From Roseateles sp. (GTDB lineage: Bacteria > Pseudomonadota > Gammaproteobacteria > Burkholderiales > Burkholderiaceae_C), in the NCBI GenBank assembly GCA_016790285.1, contig JAEUPJ010000058.1:1-64000 (forward strand): a stretch of DNA of 64,000 nucleotides. Reading direction: 5' to 3'. The stretch's first letter is position 1. Each line of letters begins with the position of its first letter. Shown here piece after piece: positions 7,548 to 16,226 of the stretch. Below the pieces are notes generated by a model that saw only the letters and a program-made list of their open reading frames with translations, was not told the origin of the DNA and did no database searches. A program made the position numbers and the translations under genes.

Positions 7548-7793
7548 TCACGCTTGAGAGGCGCCGGTGGTGCTCGGGAGCGCGGCGCGCACGGTGGGGC
7601 GGGCGAAGAGGCGGCCGATGAGGGCCCGCGCGAAGAAATAGTCGTTGCGCAGTTGCTCGCCGAGCGCGTCAAGCCACACGCGGCCTTGCGGGTCGCAGGG
7701 GATGTCCAGGCCCGCGCTTTCGGCCCGCAGGGGCTCGAAATGCAGCAGGTGGGTCGGCGGCTGCGTGCAAGGCGGTTGGCGGCGCTGGATCAT
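7548..7793 (-). CDS. small protein of unknown function
   Basis: An 81-residue protein starting MIQRRQPPCTQP. A GGAGG five bases before the ATG at 7793 decides this start over the upstream ATG at 7805. The middle has a plausible short domain (DPQGRVWLDALGEQLRNDYFFARALIG) with aromatic and Leu residues typical of a helical bundle. It lies 133 bases downstream of the TamB stop on the same strand, with the 110-residue gene after it. No function assigned. Confidence 0.55.
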   Translation of the reverse strand: MIQRRQPPCTQPPTHLLHFEPLRAESAGLDIPCDPQGRVWLDALGEQLRNDYFFARALIGRLFARPTVRAALPSTTGASQA

Positions 7794-7926
7794 GGGAACC
7801 TCCATCGAGATCGTCAGCCAAGGGCTGTCGAATCAACTTTGGTGCTTGCGCCGTGCGTTGCTTGTAGGCCGCCCAGGCAGGCTCGGCCTCCACGCGGCGC
7901 GTCCGCGTGTAGGACGGACGGCGGCC

Positions 7927-10900
7927 CTAGTTCCACTTCCACTGCCAGATCAGGTCCAGCGCGTTGTCGTCGCCGCCCTGGGCGCGCAGCGTGAAGCGCT
8001 GGGCGATGCGGTAGATGAGCTGCCACGAACCCGTGGTGGCGTTCAGGCTGCGCTCGTAGCCCACGTACCAGCGGCGCGAGAGCTGCTTGCCCAGGCGCAC
8101 GATGGTGGCGCGGGTGTCGTCGTCGCTTTGCGCCAGCGACAGCTCGTCCAGGCCCAGGTTGCGCAGCACCTTGCCCGTCGGGCCTTCGCCTTCGCCGCTG
8201 AGCAGGGCGAGGGCGGCGCGCTGCAGCAGCGCGGTGTCGGTGCGGCCCAGGCCGTCGGGGCCGCGGCCGAGCAGCAGCCAGGCGAGCTTGTCGGTGTCGG
8301 CCATGTCGGGCTCGGAGTACAGGCTCACGCGCGGTGCGAGCGCCGTGCCGCCCACCAGCACGCCCACGCGCACGTCGAGGTTGGGCCGCACGGCCAGCAT
8401 GTCGAGCGACGGGTTGTCGTACGGGCCGGTGAAGCTGATGTCCCCGCGCTCGATCTCCAGCTTCTGCCCGTAGGCGGCGTACTGCCCGCCACCGGCGGCG
8501 AGCCTGCCGTTCACGCGCAGGGGGCCGTTGTTCTGCGTGACCTGCAGCTGCCCGCGCAGCGTCGTGGCCAGGCCGCGTCCACGCACCTTGAAGTCACGGC
8601 CGAAGTCCACGGCGACGTTGACCGTGGTGTTGCGCGCTGCCTTGGGGGCCGGGGGCGCGGTGGGCGCGGCGTCGCGCGGGCCGCGCAGCACCGTCACGTC
8701 GTCGGACAGCGCGGGGGCGTCGCTGCGGGTGAAGTCGAACAGGCCTTCGTCGGCGCTGAGCTTGCCGTCGAGCTTGAGGCCCTTGGCGTCGAGGTCGAGC
8801 GTGGCCGCACCCGAGGCCACCACGCGGCGGTCCACGCGCGAGAGCACGCGCAGCTTGTCGGCGGTGATCTCGACGTGGGCGGTGGGCTGGGCCCCCAGCT
8901 CGGCGCGGCCCGTGGCACGCAGCCAGCCGTCGCCGCCGCGCGCTTGCAGTTGCGTGAGCTCGGCGTGCTGGCCCTTGAGGTCGAGCGTGAAGCGGCCTTC
9001 GGTCACGTCCACGCCGTAGAGCAGGTGGCGCAGGGCGAGGTCCTCTCCCTCGGCGCGTCCGGTGAGGTCGGGGGCCCCGAGGCGGCCGGCCAGCTGCACC
9101 GTGGCCGAGGCGCGGCCACCCAGGCGCCAGCCGGCGGGCACCCAGCTGCCCCAGGTGCCCAGCTGGGCGACATTGGCCTGCAGCACGCCCTCCAGCGGCG
9201 TCTGCGCGTCGGGCCAGAGGCCGGCCGGGCGCAGGGTCAGGGCGCCGCCAAAGCTGCCCAGCTCCGCGCCGGCAATGCCCTGGGCAAAGCGCCAGACACC
9301 GTCCTGCACGTTGAGCGCCAGGCGCAGGTCCGTCAGGCCCAGGGCGCGCTGTCCGAACTCGTCGGTCACGCGCAGGTCGCCCCCCTGGCGCTCCAGCAGC
9401 AGCTCGGCGGTCAGGCGCTGGTCCAGCAGCAGCGTGGCGTGGCCGGTCACGCGCAGGTCGCCGCCCCAGCCGAAATCGGGCTGCCAGCGCGCCAGCAGCG
9501 GCGCCACGGCCAGGTCTTCGAGCTGCAGCTCGGCGCGCGCTTCGGGGCGCTCGCCCCCGCGCCAGCTCAGGCGCTGCCAGCGCACGAAGGCGCCGCCCAC
9601 CTCGGCGCGGCCGGGGTCGGCCACCACCTGCGGGCCGTCGAGCGTCCAGCGCAGGCCGATATCGCTCGCGGCCAGCAGCGCCGGCGTGCCCGGTCGCAGC
9701 GGGCCCACATCGATGCGGGCGATGCGGCCGGCCCAGCCGGCGCCGTCCCAGCGGCCGCGGGCGTGGAGCTGGGCGTTGAGGGCCAGGTCTTGCTGGTCGT
9801 GCATGATCCTGCCGCTGACCTGCGCCTTGGCGTCGTGGGCGCTGCGGCGCCCCTGCAGTTCGAGCTTGAGGCTGGCGATCTGGGCGTTCGGGTCGCGCAG
9901 CTGGGTGGCGTCCAGCGTCAGCGCGATGGGGCCGTCGCCGTCGCTGCCGGGCAGGGGCAGCTCCCAGCGGGCCTTGGCGCTGGCCAGGCTGCGCCCCATC
10001 GCCGAGGCTCGCGCGAGCGACAGGCGACCGCTGCCGCCGGCTTGCCAGCCGTTGGCGCTGCGCACGAGCTGGTAGCTGCCGTCGGCTTCGCCCTGGCCGG
10101 CCAGGGGCGGGTGGCCCAGCACGGCCAGCAGCGGGTTCAGCTCGGCCAGCGAGCTGACCTTGACGGCGGCGCTGCCGGTGATGTTGTCCGCGCGGGCCTG
10201 GCCGGCGGTCTGCACGCGGCTGTTGCCCAGGCGCCCTTCGACGTCGAAGGTGGCCGGGTCGGCGGCGCGCTCGCGGCCGAGCTTGATGCGCCCCTCCAGC
10301 GCCAGGCCAGCGAGGGCGCCCGGCAGCAGGCGGGCGTAGACGTTGCCGGTCAGCGTGGCCGGCGTCTTGCCGCGCAGGTCGATGTCGGCATCGGCGTTCA
10401 GCCGCGTGGGGCCAGGCAGGCGGGCCCAGGCGGAGCCCGGCGCGCCGCGCCACAGCAGGTGGGGGTCGAACTGGCGCACCTGGGCCTTGAGCTGGGCTGC
10501 GCCGGTGGTGTCGACGCGGCCGCTGGCCTGCAGCGTGGCGTCGCCGCTGGCCAGCCGTGCCTCGCTGATCTGCCACACGGTGCCCTGGCCCTGGAGCCTG
10601 GCCTGGATGCGCAGCGGGCGCGTCTCCAGCGTGCCGTTGAGGTCCAGCCGCGCGCTCAGCGGCCCGGCCTTGCTGCCGGCGAGTGTGAGCGGGCCGTCCA
10701 GCCGTGCGGGCGTGGCGCGGGCGTCCAGCGCCTCGGGGCGCAGGCCCTGCACGCGGGCGTCGAGCTGCCAGCGGCCGTCGGCCTCGCGCTGGCCCTTGCC
10801 CTGCACGCGGCCTCCGCCGGGCAGCTCGGCGTCCAGTGCGGTCAGGCGCAGGCTGTCGAGCTGGTCGGGCCGGCCGGCCAGCGCCAGCACGAGGCGGTTG

Positions 10901-11808
10901 ACGGGCAGGGCGCCCTGGTCCCAGCGGCCCGCGGCCGTGTTGCGCAGGTCGGCCTGCAGCGTGGCCTCGGTACTGCGGCCGGGCGCCTGCAGCTGCGCGG
11001 TGCCGGTCAGGGCGGTGCGGGGCAGGCCGGGCATGAGGGCGGCGAGGTCGAGCTTGTCGGCCTGCAGCTGCAGCGCGTTCACAGGCCAGGGCGCAAAGGG
11101 CTGCACGTCGCCGGCGGCCTTGAGCGTCTGGTGTGCGGCTTCGAGCTCGGCCTTGGCCTTCAGGCGGGCCAGCGGGCCGGTCACGGCGGCGACGGCCGTC
11201 CATGGCAGCTCGGTGGCCTCGCTCTGGCGCACGGTGAGCGTGGCATCGGTCTGCAGCGGCGCGGCGCTGTCGATGCGCGCCTTGGCCGTCATCGTCAGGT
11301 GCTGCCAGCGGGCGGATGTGATCTCGATGCGGTGCGTGCCGCGACGGGGCAGGTCCACGCGGGCCTGCAAGTCCAGCAGCGGCGGCTGGTCGGCGGCCCA
11401 GCTCAGCCGGGCGATGTGCACGCTGGCGATCTGCACGCCCAGCGGGAGGCTGAGGTCCGGCGGCGGCGTGAGCGGCTCGCCGCTGCCCTGGCTGCGGATG
11501 TTGAGTTCGTCCACCGACAGCTCTTCGGCCAGCAGCAGGCCGCTGCTGGCGGTCAGGCCCAGGCCCTTCCAGCGCAGGCCGCGCAACTCCGCCGTGCCGC
11601 CGGGCCACATGATGAGCAGTCGGCGCGCGCGGAACTCGCCGCGCAGCGACCCTTGCGGCGCCTCGATCTGAACGCCGGGCAGGTGGGCCATCAGCCAGGC
11701 ACCGCCCGACGGGCGGTTCAGCAGCCAGGCGATGAAGGCGCCCGCCAGGACGAGCACCAGCGCCAGGCCAATGAGGCTGGCGCGCAGGATGCGAAGGCTG
11801 CGCCTCAT
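7927..11808 (-). CDS. tamB: translocation and assembly module inner-membrane protein TamB
   Basis: A 1293-residue TamB/DUF490 protein, the AsmA-like inner-membrane partner of TamA. It forms a periplasm-spanning beta structure used to assemble outer-membrane proteins and/or move phospholipids. A single N-terminal membrane anchor lies at about residues 8-28, followed by a very long beta-strand-rich region. The conserved TamB C-terminal domain ends in LQGGDDN-like and LIWQWKWN sequence. The ATG at 11808 is preferred over a TTG at 11832. The gene follows tamA on the same strand after a duplicated 44-base segment. Length is in the usual range (about 1200-1400). Confidence 0.92.
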   Translation of the reverse strand: MRRSLRILRASLIGLALVLVLAGAFIAWLLNRPSGGAWLMAHLPGVQIEAPQGSLRGEFRARRLLIMWPGGTAELRGLRWKGLGLTASSGLLLAEELSVDELNIRSQGSGEPLTPPPDLSLPLGVQIASVHIARLSWAADQPPLLDLQARVDLPRRGTHRIEITSARWQHLTMTAKARIDSAAPLQTDATLTVRQSEATELPWTAVAAVTGPLARLKAKAELEAAHQTLKAAGDVQPFAPWPVNALQLQADKLDLAALMPGLPRTALTGTAQLQAPGRSTEATLQADLRNTAAGRWDQGALPVNRLVLALAGRPDQLDSLRLTALDAELPGGGRVQGKGQREADGRWQLDARVQGLRPEALDARATPARLDGPLTLAGSKAGPLSARLDLNGTLETRPLRIQARLQGQGTVWQISEARLASGDATLQASGRVDTTGAAQLKAQVRQFDPHLLWRGAPGSAWARLPGPTRLNADADIDLRGKTPATLTGNVYARLLPGALAGLALEGRIKLGRERAADPATFDVEGRLGNSRVQTAGQARADNITGSAAVKVSSLAELNPLLAVLGHPPLAGQGEADGSYQLVRSANGWQAGGSGRLSLARASAMGRSLASAKARWELPLPGSDGDGPIALTLDATQLRDPNAQIASLKLELQGRRSAHDAKAQVSGRIMHDQQDLALNAQLHARGRWDGAGWAGRIARIDVGPLRPGTPALLAASDIGLRWTLDGPQVVADPGRAEVGGAFVRWQRLSWRGGERPEARAELQLEDLAVAPLLARWQPDFGWGGDLRVTGHATLLLDQRLTAELLLERQGGDLRVTDEFGQRALGLTDLRLALNVQDGVWRFAQGIAGAELGSFGGALTLRPAGLWPDAQTPLEGVLQANVAQLGTWGSWVPAGWRLGGRASATVQLAGRLGAPDLTGRAEGEDLALRHLLYGVDVTEGRFTLDLKGQHAELTQLQARGGDGWLRATGRAELGAQPTAHVEITADKLRVLSRVDRRVVASGAATLDLDAKGLKLDGKLSADEGLFDFTRSDAPALSDDVTVLRGPRDAAPTAPPAPKAARNTTVNVAVDFGRDFKVRGRGLATTLRGQLQVTQNNGPLRVNGRLAAGGGQYAAYGQKLEIERGDISFTGPYDNPSLDMLAVRPNLDVRVGVLVGGTALAPRVSLYSEPDMADTDKLAWLLLGRGPDGLGRTDTALLQRAALALLSGEGEGPTGKVLRNLGLDELSLAQSDDDTRATIVRLGKQLSRRWYVGYERSLNATTGSWQLIYRIAQRFTLRAQGGDDNALDLIWQWKWN

Positions 11809-11824
11809 GGGGCGACCCCGGCAG

Positions 11825-11912
11825 TTGGGCAAAAGCGCAGGCGCTGACTCATAGCGAGATTCCGACTGTTCGGCGCAGCCGCAGGCGCTGACTCATAGCG
11901 AGATTCCGACTG
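11825..11912. repeat. 44-base tandem duplication at the tamA 3' end
   Basis: The 32-mer at 11837-11868 is repeated exactly at 11881-11912, with the 12 bases between copies only partly alike, giving a 44-base period. The promoter-proximal copy (11881-11912) encodes the end of TamA (VGISL, then TGA). The second copy lies between tamA and tamB, out of frame with tamB. Confidence 0.85.
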
Positions 11913-13713
11913 AGAAGTGCAGGCGCCACTTGCCGGTCTCTTGCGCCCGCGCGGCGTCCACGCGCAGCGGCCCGACGGGGCTGCGCCAGCGCACGCCCAC
12001 GCCGTAGCCGACGACCGGGCGGTAGTCGGTCCAGCGCGAAGCGGCATTGCCGGCGTCGACGAACACGGCGCCCCACAGGCTCGGCATGCTCATCGTGAAG
12101 GGGCGCGCCACTTCCAGGCTGCCGGTGGCCATGACGCGACCGCCGACGGTCAGGCCATTTCGCTCCACGCCGAGGCTGCGGTAGGCATAGCCGCGCACGG
12201 ATTCGTCGCCGCCCGCGAGGAACAGCAGCTTCTCCGGCACGCCCACGCGGTCGTGCGCGATGACCTGGGCCACTTCCGCACGCGCCGAGGTGTACCAGCC
12301 GCCCAGGGGCTTGTAGGCGCCGAGCTTGAACTGCACGCGGCCGAAGGGGCCGCTGTCGTCGGTGCCGCCGCCGCGGGCATAGCCCAGGCCCACGAGGGCC
12401 AGGGCCTGGTGGCCGTCGGTGGGCAGCAGCGAGCTGTCCAGGCGCCGGCGGATCCATTGCTGGTTCAGCGACACGGCGAGGTTGGTGTTGACCTGGCTGC
12501 CCGCGGTCTCGCGGGCGCGCAGCAGCTCGACGTAGGTCAGCCGCTCGTCGCGCGTGGACTCGTACAGCCGCCCGAGGCGCACCCCGAGGTTGGTGGCGAT
12601 GGTGTCGCCGGTGCGGTCCTGCTCAAACTGCAGCGAGGCGAGGTTGCGGTGCAGGTCGGGCTGCGGGTGAGAGCTGAGTTCGAGCTCGGCGCCGCGCAGG
12701 TCGCGGCTGAGCTGCAGCTTGCTGCGGGCGCGCACCGGCAGGTCGAAGGGCCGGCGGTGCAGGTGCTCCACGCTCACGCTCTGCCCGGTGTTGCTGTGGT
12801 AGCCCACGGCGACGGTGGCCTGCTGCAGTGCGGACTCGGTGACCGACACCTGCACGGGCGTGGTGCCGTCGGCGTCCACGGCTTCGGGCAGCAGCTGCAC
12901 ACGCACGGCGTCGAAGAGCTGGGTCTTGGCCAGGCGTTCCTGGAACTCGGCAAGCTTTTGCTCGGTGTAGCCGTCGCCCACGCGGTAGCCCGTCAGCCGC
13001 TCGACGGTCTCGCGGTCCTGGCGCTTGAGGCCCTCGATCCGTAGGGCACCAAGCCGCGCGCGGTTGCCGCTGGCCAGCACCAGGCGCAGCTCGGCCGTCT
13101 GGGTGTCGGGGTCCACGCGCGCCCCCGTCTCGGCCCAGCGCGCCAGCGGGAAGCCGCCGGTGCGGGCCCGCAGCAGCAGGTCGCTCTTGCTCGTGGCCCA
13201 CAGGGCCTGTGTGAAGGCCGTGCCGGGCTTGAGCGCCCAGCCGTTGCGCAGGCTCTCGCGCAGCGCGCGGACGTCGTCGTCGGCCAGGCCTTCGGTGAAC
13301 TCGATGTCGAGCTTGGCCACGCGCGTGAGCGGCCCGGGCGTGACGTTCAGGCGCAGGCGGGTCTCGTCTTCGGGGTCGCGGGTCACGTCTGCCTTGGCGT
13401 TGAAGTAGCCCTCGGTCTCCAGCAGGGCCTCGGCCTGCGCCGGGGCCGCGGCCGCCAGGCGCGCCAGCTCCACGCGGCTCAGTGCCGCTTCACTGGCGCG
13501 GTAGCGGGCGAGGTCGAGGTTGTCCTGCAGCAGGCTGCGCAGGGCGCTGTCGTCCACGCGGATGTCCAGCGTGTACACGGCCGGCCCTTCCGCAGGGACT
13601 GCCGGGGCCGCTGTCGACGCGGGGCCGGCGGCCGTTGCAGGGGCAGGGGCGGGGGCGCGGGTGGCACAGCCGCTCAGTACCGCCACGAGCAGCAGGCCGA
13701 TCAGGCGGGTCAT
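11893..13713 (-). CDS. tamA: outer-membrane assembly factor TamA (BamA/Omp85 family)
   Basis: A 606-residue Omp85-type protein. It has a signal peptide ending in a lipobox (VAVLSGC, Cys16), an Ala/Pro linker, N-terminal POTRA domains (about 50-280) and a C-terminal 16-stranded beta-barrel (about 290-606) with conserved FLAGGDESVRGY, matching the fxGGxxsvRGy motif of the family. With TamB it forms the outer-membrane half of the translocation and assembly module. A lipobox on TamA is not typical of the E. coli protein. The start overlaps the VWA gene stop as ATGA; the 3' end is duplicated just downstream. Confidence 0.93.
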   Translation of the reverse strand: MTRLIGLLLVAVLSGCATRAPAPAPATAAGPASTAAPAVPAEGPAVYTLDIRVDDSALRSLLQDNLDLARYRASEAALSRVELARLAAAAPAQAEALLETEGYFNAKADVTRDPEDETRLRLNVTPGPLTRVAKLDIEFTEGLADDDVRALRESLRNGWALKPGTAFTQALWATSKSDLLLRARTGGFPLARWAETGARVDPDTQTAELRLVLASGNRARLGALRIEGLKRQDRETVERLTGYRVGDGYTEQKLAEFQERLAKTQLFDAVRVQLLPEAVDADGTTPVQVSVTESALQQATVAVGYHSNTGQSVSVEHLHRRPFDLPVRARSKLQLSRDLRGAELELSSHPQPDLHRNLASLQFEQDRTGDTIATNLGVRLGRLYESTRDERLTYVELLRARETAGSQVNTNLAVSLNQQWIRRRLDSSLLPTDGHQALALVGLGYARGGGTDDSGPFGRVQFKLGAYKPLGGWYTSARAEVAQVIAHDRVGVPEKLLFLAGGDESVRGYAYRSLGVERNGLTVGGRVMATGSLEVARPFTMSMPSLWGAVFVDAGNAASRWTDYRPVVGYGVGVRWRSPVGPLRVDAARAQETGKWRLHFSVGISL

Positions 13714-14900
13714 TTACTCAGCAGCCGCATCGCGCCTTCGAGGCCGGAAAGGGTCAGCGGGAACATGCGCTGCTGCACCAGTTGCTGGATCAGCGCGATG
13801 CTCTGCCGGTACTGCCAGACGCCTTGCGGCTCGGGGTTGATCCACGCGTACTTGGGGAAGGCGTGGGTGAGGCGCTGCAGCCATTCGGCGCCGGCCTCGT
13901 CGTTGTTGTACTCGACGCTGCCACCAACCTGCAGGATCTCGTAGGGGCTCATGGTCGCGTCGCCGACGAAGATCAGCTTGTAGTCCCGGTTGTACTTGCG
14001 GATCAGGTCCCAGGTGTTGAGCTTCTCGGCGAAGCGGCGGCGGTTGTTCTTCCAGACGAAGTCGTAGACGCAGTTGTGGAAGTAATAGAACTCCAGGTGC
14101 TTGAACTCGCTCTTGGCGGCGCTGAAGAGCTCTTCCACGCGGTGCACGTGCTCGTCCATCGTGCCGCCCACGTCCATCAGCAGCAGCACCTTCACCTTGT
14201 TGTGGCGTTCGGGCTGCATGCGGATGTCCAGCATGCCGGCGTTGGCGGCGGTGCCGTGGATGGTGCCGTCCAGGTCGAGTTCCAGCTCCGAGCCCTCGCG
14301 GGCGAAGCGGCGCAGCCGGCGCAGCGCGACCTTGATGTTGCGGGTGCCGAGTTCGAGCGTGTCGTCGTAGTCGCGGTAGGCGCGCTGCTCCCACACCTTG
14401 ACGGCGCTCTTGTTGCCCCCCTTGCCGCCGATGCGCACGCCTTGCGGGTTGTAGCCGCTGTTACCGAACGGGCTGGTGCCGCCGGTGCCGATCCAGCGGT
14501 TGCCACCCTCGTGGCGTTCCTTCTGCTCCTCGAAGCGCTTCTTGAGCGTCTCCATGAGCTCCTCCCAGCCCATCTTCTCGATCGCGGCCTTCTGCTCGGG
14601 CGTGAGCTCCAGCTCCAGCTGCTTGCGCAGCCACTCCAGCGGCACCTCGGCCGTGAAGTCGGTCAGCATCTCCACGCCCTTGAAGTAGGCGGCGAAGGCG
14701 CGGTCGAACTTGTCGTACTGGGTCTCGTCCTTGACGAGGCTGGTGCGGGCGAGGTGATAGAAGTCGTCGATGCTGGCCGCGCCGCCGTTCTCGGGGCCGC
14801 CGATGACGCCGGCCTGCAGGGCTTCCAGCAGGGTCAGGTACTCGGGCACCGTCACCTTGAGCTTGGCAGCGCGCAAGGTGTAGAAGAACTGGATCAGCAT
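13710..14900 (-). CDS. VWA-domain protein (CoxE-like)
   Basis: A 396-residue von Willebrand factor A protein. The N-terminal half is helical with a charged stretch (LKKRFEEQKERHEGG, about 155) and a Gly/Asn-rich loop (about 172-195). The VWA domain begins around residue 240; its MIDAS is DVGGTM, with Thr in place of the more common Ser. Such proteins usually work with a MoxR AAA+ ATPase as a metal-insertion or complex-remodelling chaperone. The likely partner is at 25134-25988, about 10 kb away on the same strand. It is the first gene of an operon with tamA (ATGA overlap) and tamB. Confidence 0.88.
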   Translation of the reverse strand: MLIQFFYTLRAAKLKVTVPEYLTLLEALQAGVIGGPENGGAASIDDFYHLARTSLVKDETQYDKFDRAFAAYFKGVEMLTDFTAEVPLEWLRKQLELELTPEQKAAIEKMGWEELMETLKKRFEEQKERHEGGNRWIGTGGTSPFGNSGYNPQGVRIGGKGGNKSAVKVWEQRAYRDYDDTLELGTRNIKVALRRLRRFAREGSELELDLDGTIHGTAANAGMLDIRMQPERHNKVKVLLLMDVGGTMDEHVHRVEELFSAAKSEFKHLEFYYFHNCVYDFVWKNNRRRFAEKLNTWDLIRKYNRDYKLIFVGDATMSPYEILQVGGSVEYNNDEAGAEWLQRLTHAFPKYAWINPEPQGVWQYRQSIALIQQLVQQRMFPLTLSGLEGAMRLLSK

Positions 14901-14988
14901 GGGGGAGGCCGGGGCGGGGTTGCCTCGGATTATGCAGAGCAGCTCCCGGTCCTGCTGCGACCCGCGCCATGCCCGGGGCGCGAGCGCG

Positions 14989-16098
14989 TTACAGCTTGTC
15001 CACCATGACCGGCCGGCCCGTGAGATAACCCTGGATCAGCCGGAAGCCCATGTCCCGGCAGATCTCGGCTTCCGCCTCCATCTCCACGCCTTCGGCCAGG
15101 GGCACCGAGCCCAGCTCCAGCACCATGCGGACGAGGTCGCGCACCATGCGCTGCTTGCGCTCGCTGGCCTGGTGCAGGTTGCGCACGATGCCCATGTCGA
15201 ACTTGACGAAATGCGCCGGTACTTCGGCCAGTTCGTTGAGCCGCGCCTGGCCGGCGCCGAAGTCGTCGTAGGCAAAGCGCACGCCGATGCCCTGCAGCCG
15301 GGCCGCCAGCTCGCGCATGCGCTCGACCTCGACCACCGCGCTCTCGTGCACCTCCACCACGAGGTGCGGGCGCCCGGGCAACTCCAGCAGCCCGTGCAGC
15401 GACTGGAAGAACTCGTCGGTGAAGGTCTCGGTCGGGTGCGTGTTGACGAAGATGCCCACGCCCTGCGCCTTGGGTGCGAGGGCAGCCACGCCGTGGCGGC
15501 GGAAGGCGTCGCTGAGCTCGGCCTCGCGCCGAAGGGACGCGGCCATGCTGAACAGGTGCATCGGCGAGCCTGGCAGCTCGGGGTGGGTGCAACGTCCGAG
15601 CAGTTCGTAGGCGAGCAGGGCGTTGGTGTGGGCGTCGACGATGGGCTGCGCCGCGGCCGTCAGCCCCCGGCCGCCGAGGAACTCGAGGAACTGCGCCTCG
15701 TGGCGGACGAAGTTCTGGCTGAGCTGGTGGGCGCCTGACACCATCTTCGTGCGGTCTTCGCCGGGGTCGGCGACGGTGGGCATGTCGTCGGACGGCCCGC
15801 CCGTCAGCCTGAACTCGGCATGGCAGAAATGGATGATGTCGTTGGCCACCACACGCCTGGGGGCCGTCAGCCGCTCGCGGTTGACGAAGGTGCCGTTGGT
15901 GCTGCCCAGGTCTACGATCAGCAGCGCGCCGGCCTCGCCGGGCTGCAGCTCGGCGTGCCGGCGTGACAGCCCGGCGCCCTCGATGGTCAGGTCATTGCCG
16001 GTGTCGCGGCCGACACTGAAAGGCAGGCGGTCGATGCGGTGTGTGAGCCGCGAACCGTCGGCGACGATGCTCTCCAGGAACCAAGGCGCAGTGGCCAT
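14989..16098 (-). CDS. FHA-EAL hybrid signalling protein
   Basis: A 369-residue cytosolic protein. An FHA domain (about 27-95; VGRDTGN, SRRHAEL, GSTNGTFVN) would bind phosphothreonine peptides. An EAL-type domain follows (about 145-365). Its signature is ELL rather than EAL (165-167), but most metal and substrate positions are kept: NTH (219-221), Glu252, YDDFGAG (277-283), Lys299, EGVE (336-339) and QGY (356-358). It may hydrolyse cyclic di-GMP or only bind it. It lies downstream of an OmpA-like lipoprotein and a Ser/Thr kinase on the same strand, so the kinase is a natural source of the phosphothreonine that the FHA domain would read. Confidence 0.9.
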   Translation of the reverse strand: MATAPWFLESIVADGSRLTHRIDRLPFSVGRDTGNDLTIEGAGLSRRHAELQPGEAGALLIVDLGSTNGTFVNRERLTAPRRVVANDIIHFCHAEFRLTGGPSDDMPTVADPGEDRTKMVSGAHQLSQNFVRHEAQFLEFLGGRGLTAAAQPIVDAHTNALLAYELLGRCTHPELPGSPMHLFSMAASLRREAELSDAFRRHGVAALAPKAQGVGIFVNTHPTETFTDEFFQSLHGLLELPGRPHLVVEVHESAVVEVERMRELAARLQGIGVRFAYDDFGAGQARLNELAEVPAHFVKFDMGIVRNLHQASERKQRMVRDLVRMVLELGSVPLAEGVEMEAEAEICRDMGFRLIQGYLTGRPVMVDKL

Positions 16099-16226
16099 TC
16101 AACCCTCCGAGCCCCGGCCGCAGGCGATGGCGGTCGGGTTCGGCACATTCTGAAACACTTCGCCCGGCTTGCGCAGGGGCTCAACCCCTGGGTTGAGGGC
16201 CGGCCGTGGCGCGCGAACCGCGCGCT

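Noticed and set aside
8594..11608. A 1004-codon minus-strand frame inside tamB in another phase
   Set aside because: Arg/Ala/Pro-rich shadow of tamB with no domain.
7645..11847. A 1400-codon open frame on the plus strand opposite tamB
   Set aside because: Its protein is a low-complexity Arg/Gly/Ala/Gln mix and it mirrors the third-position GC bias of tamB. No domain is visible.
7927..13713. TamA/TamB as a two-partner secretion or autotransporter pair
   Set aside because: TamB has the single anchor and DUF490 C-terminus, and TamA has POTRA plus barrel; no passenger domain is present.
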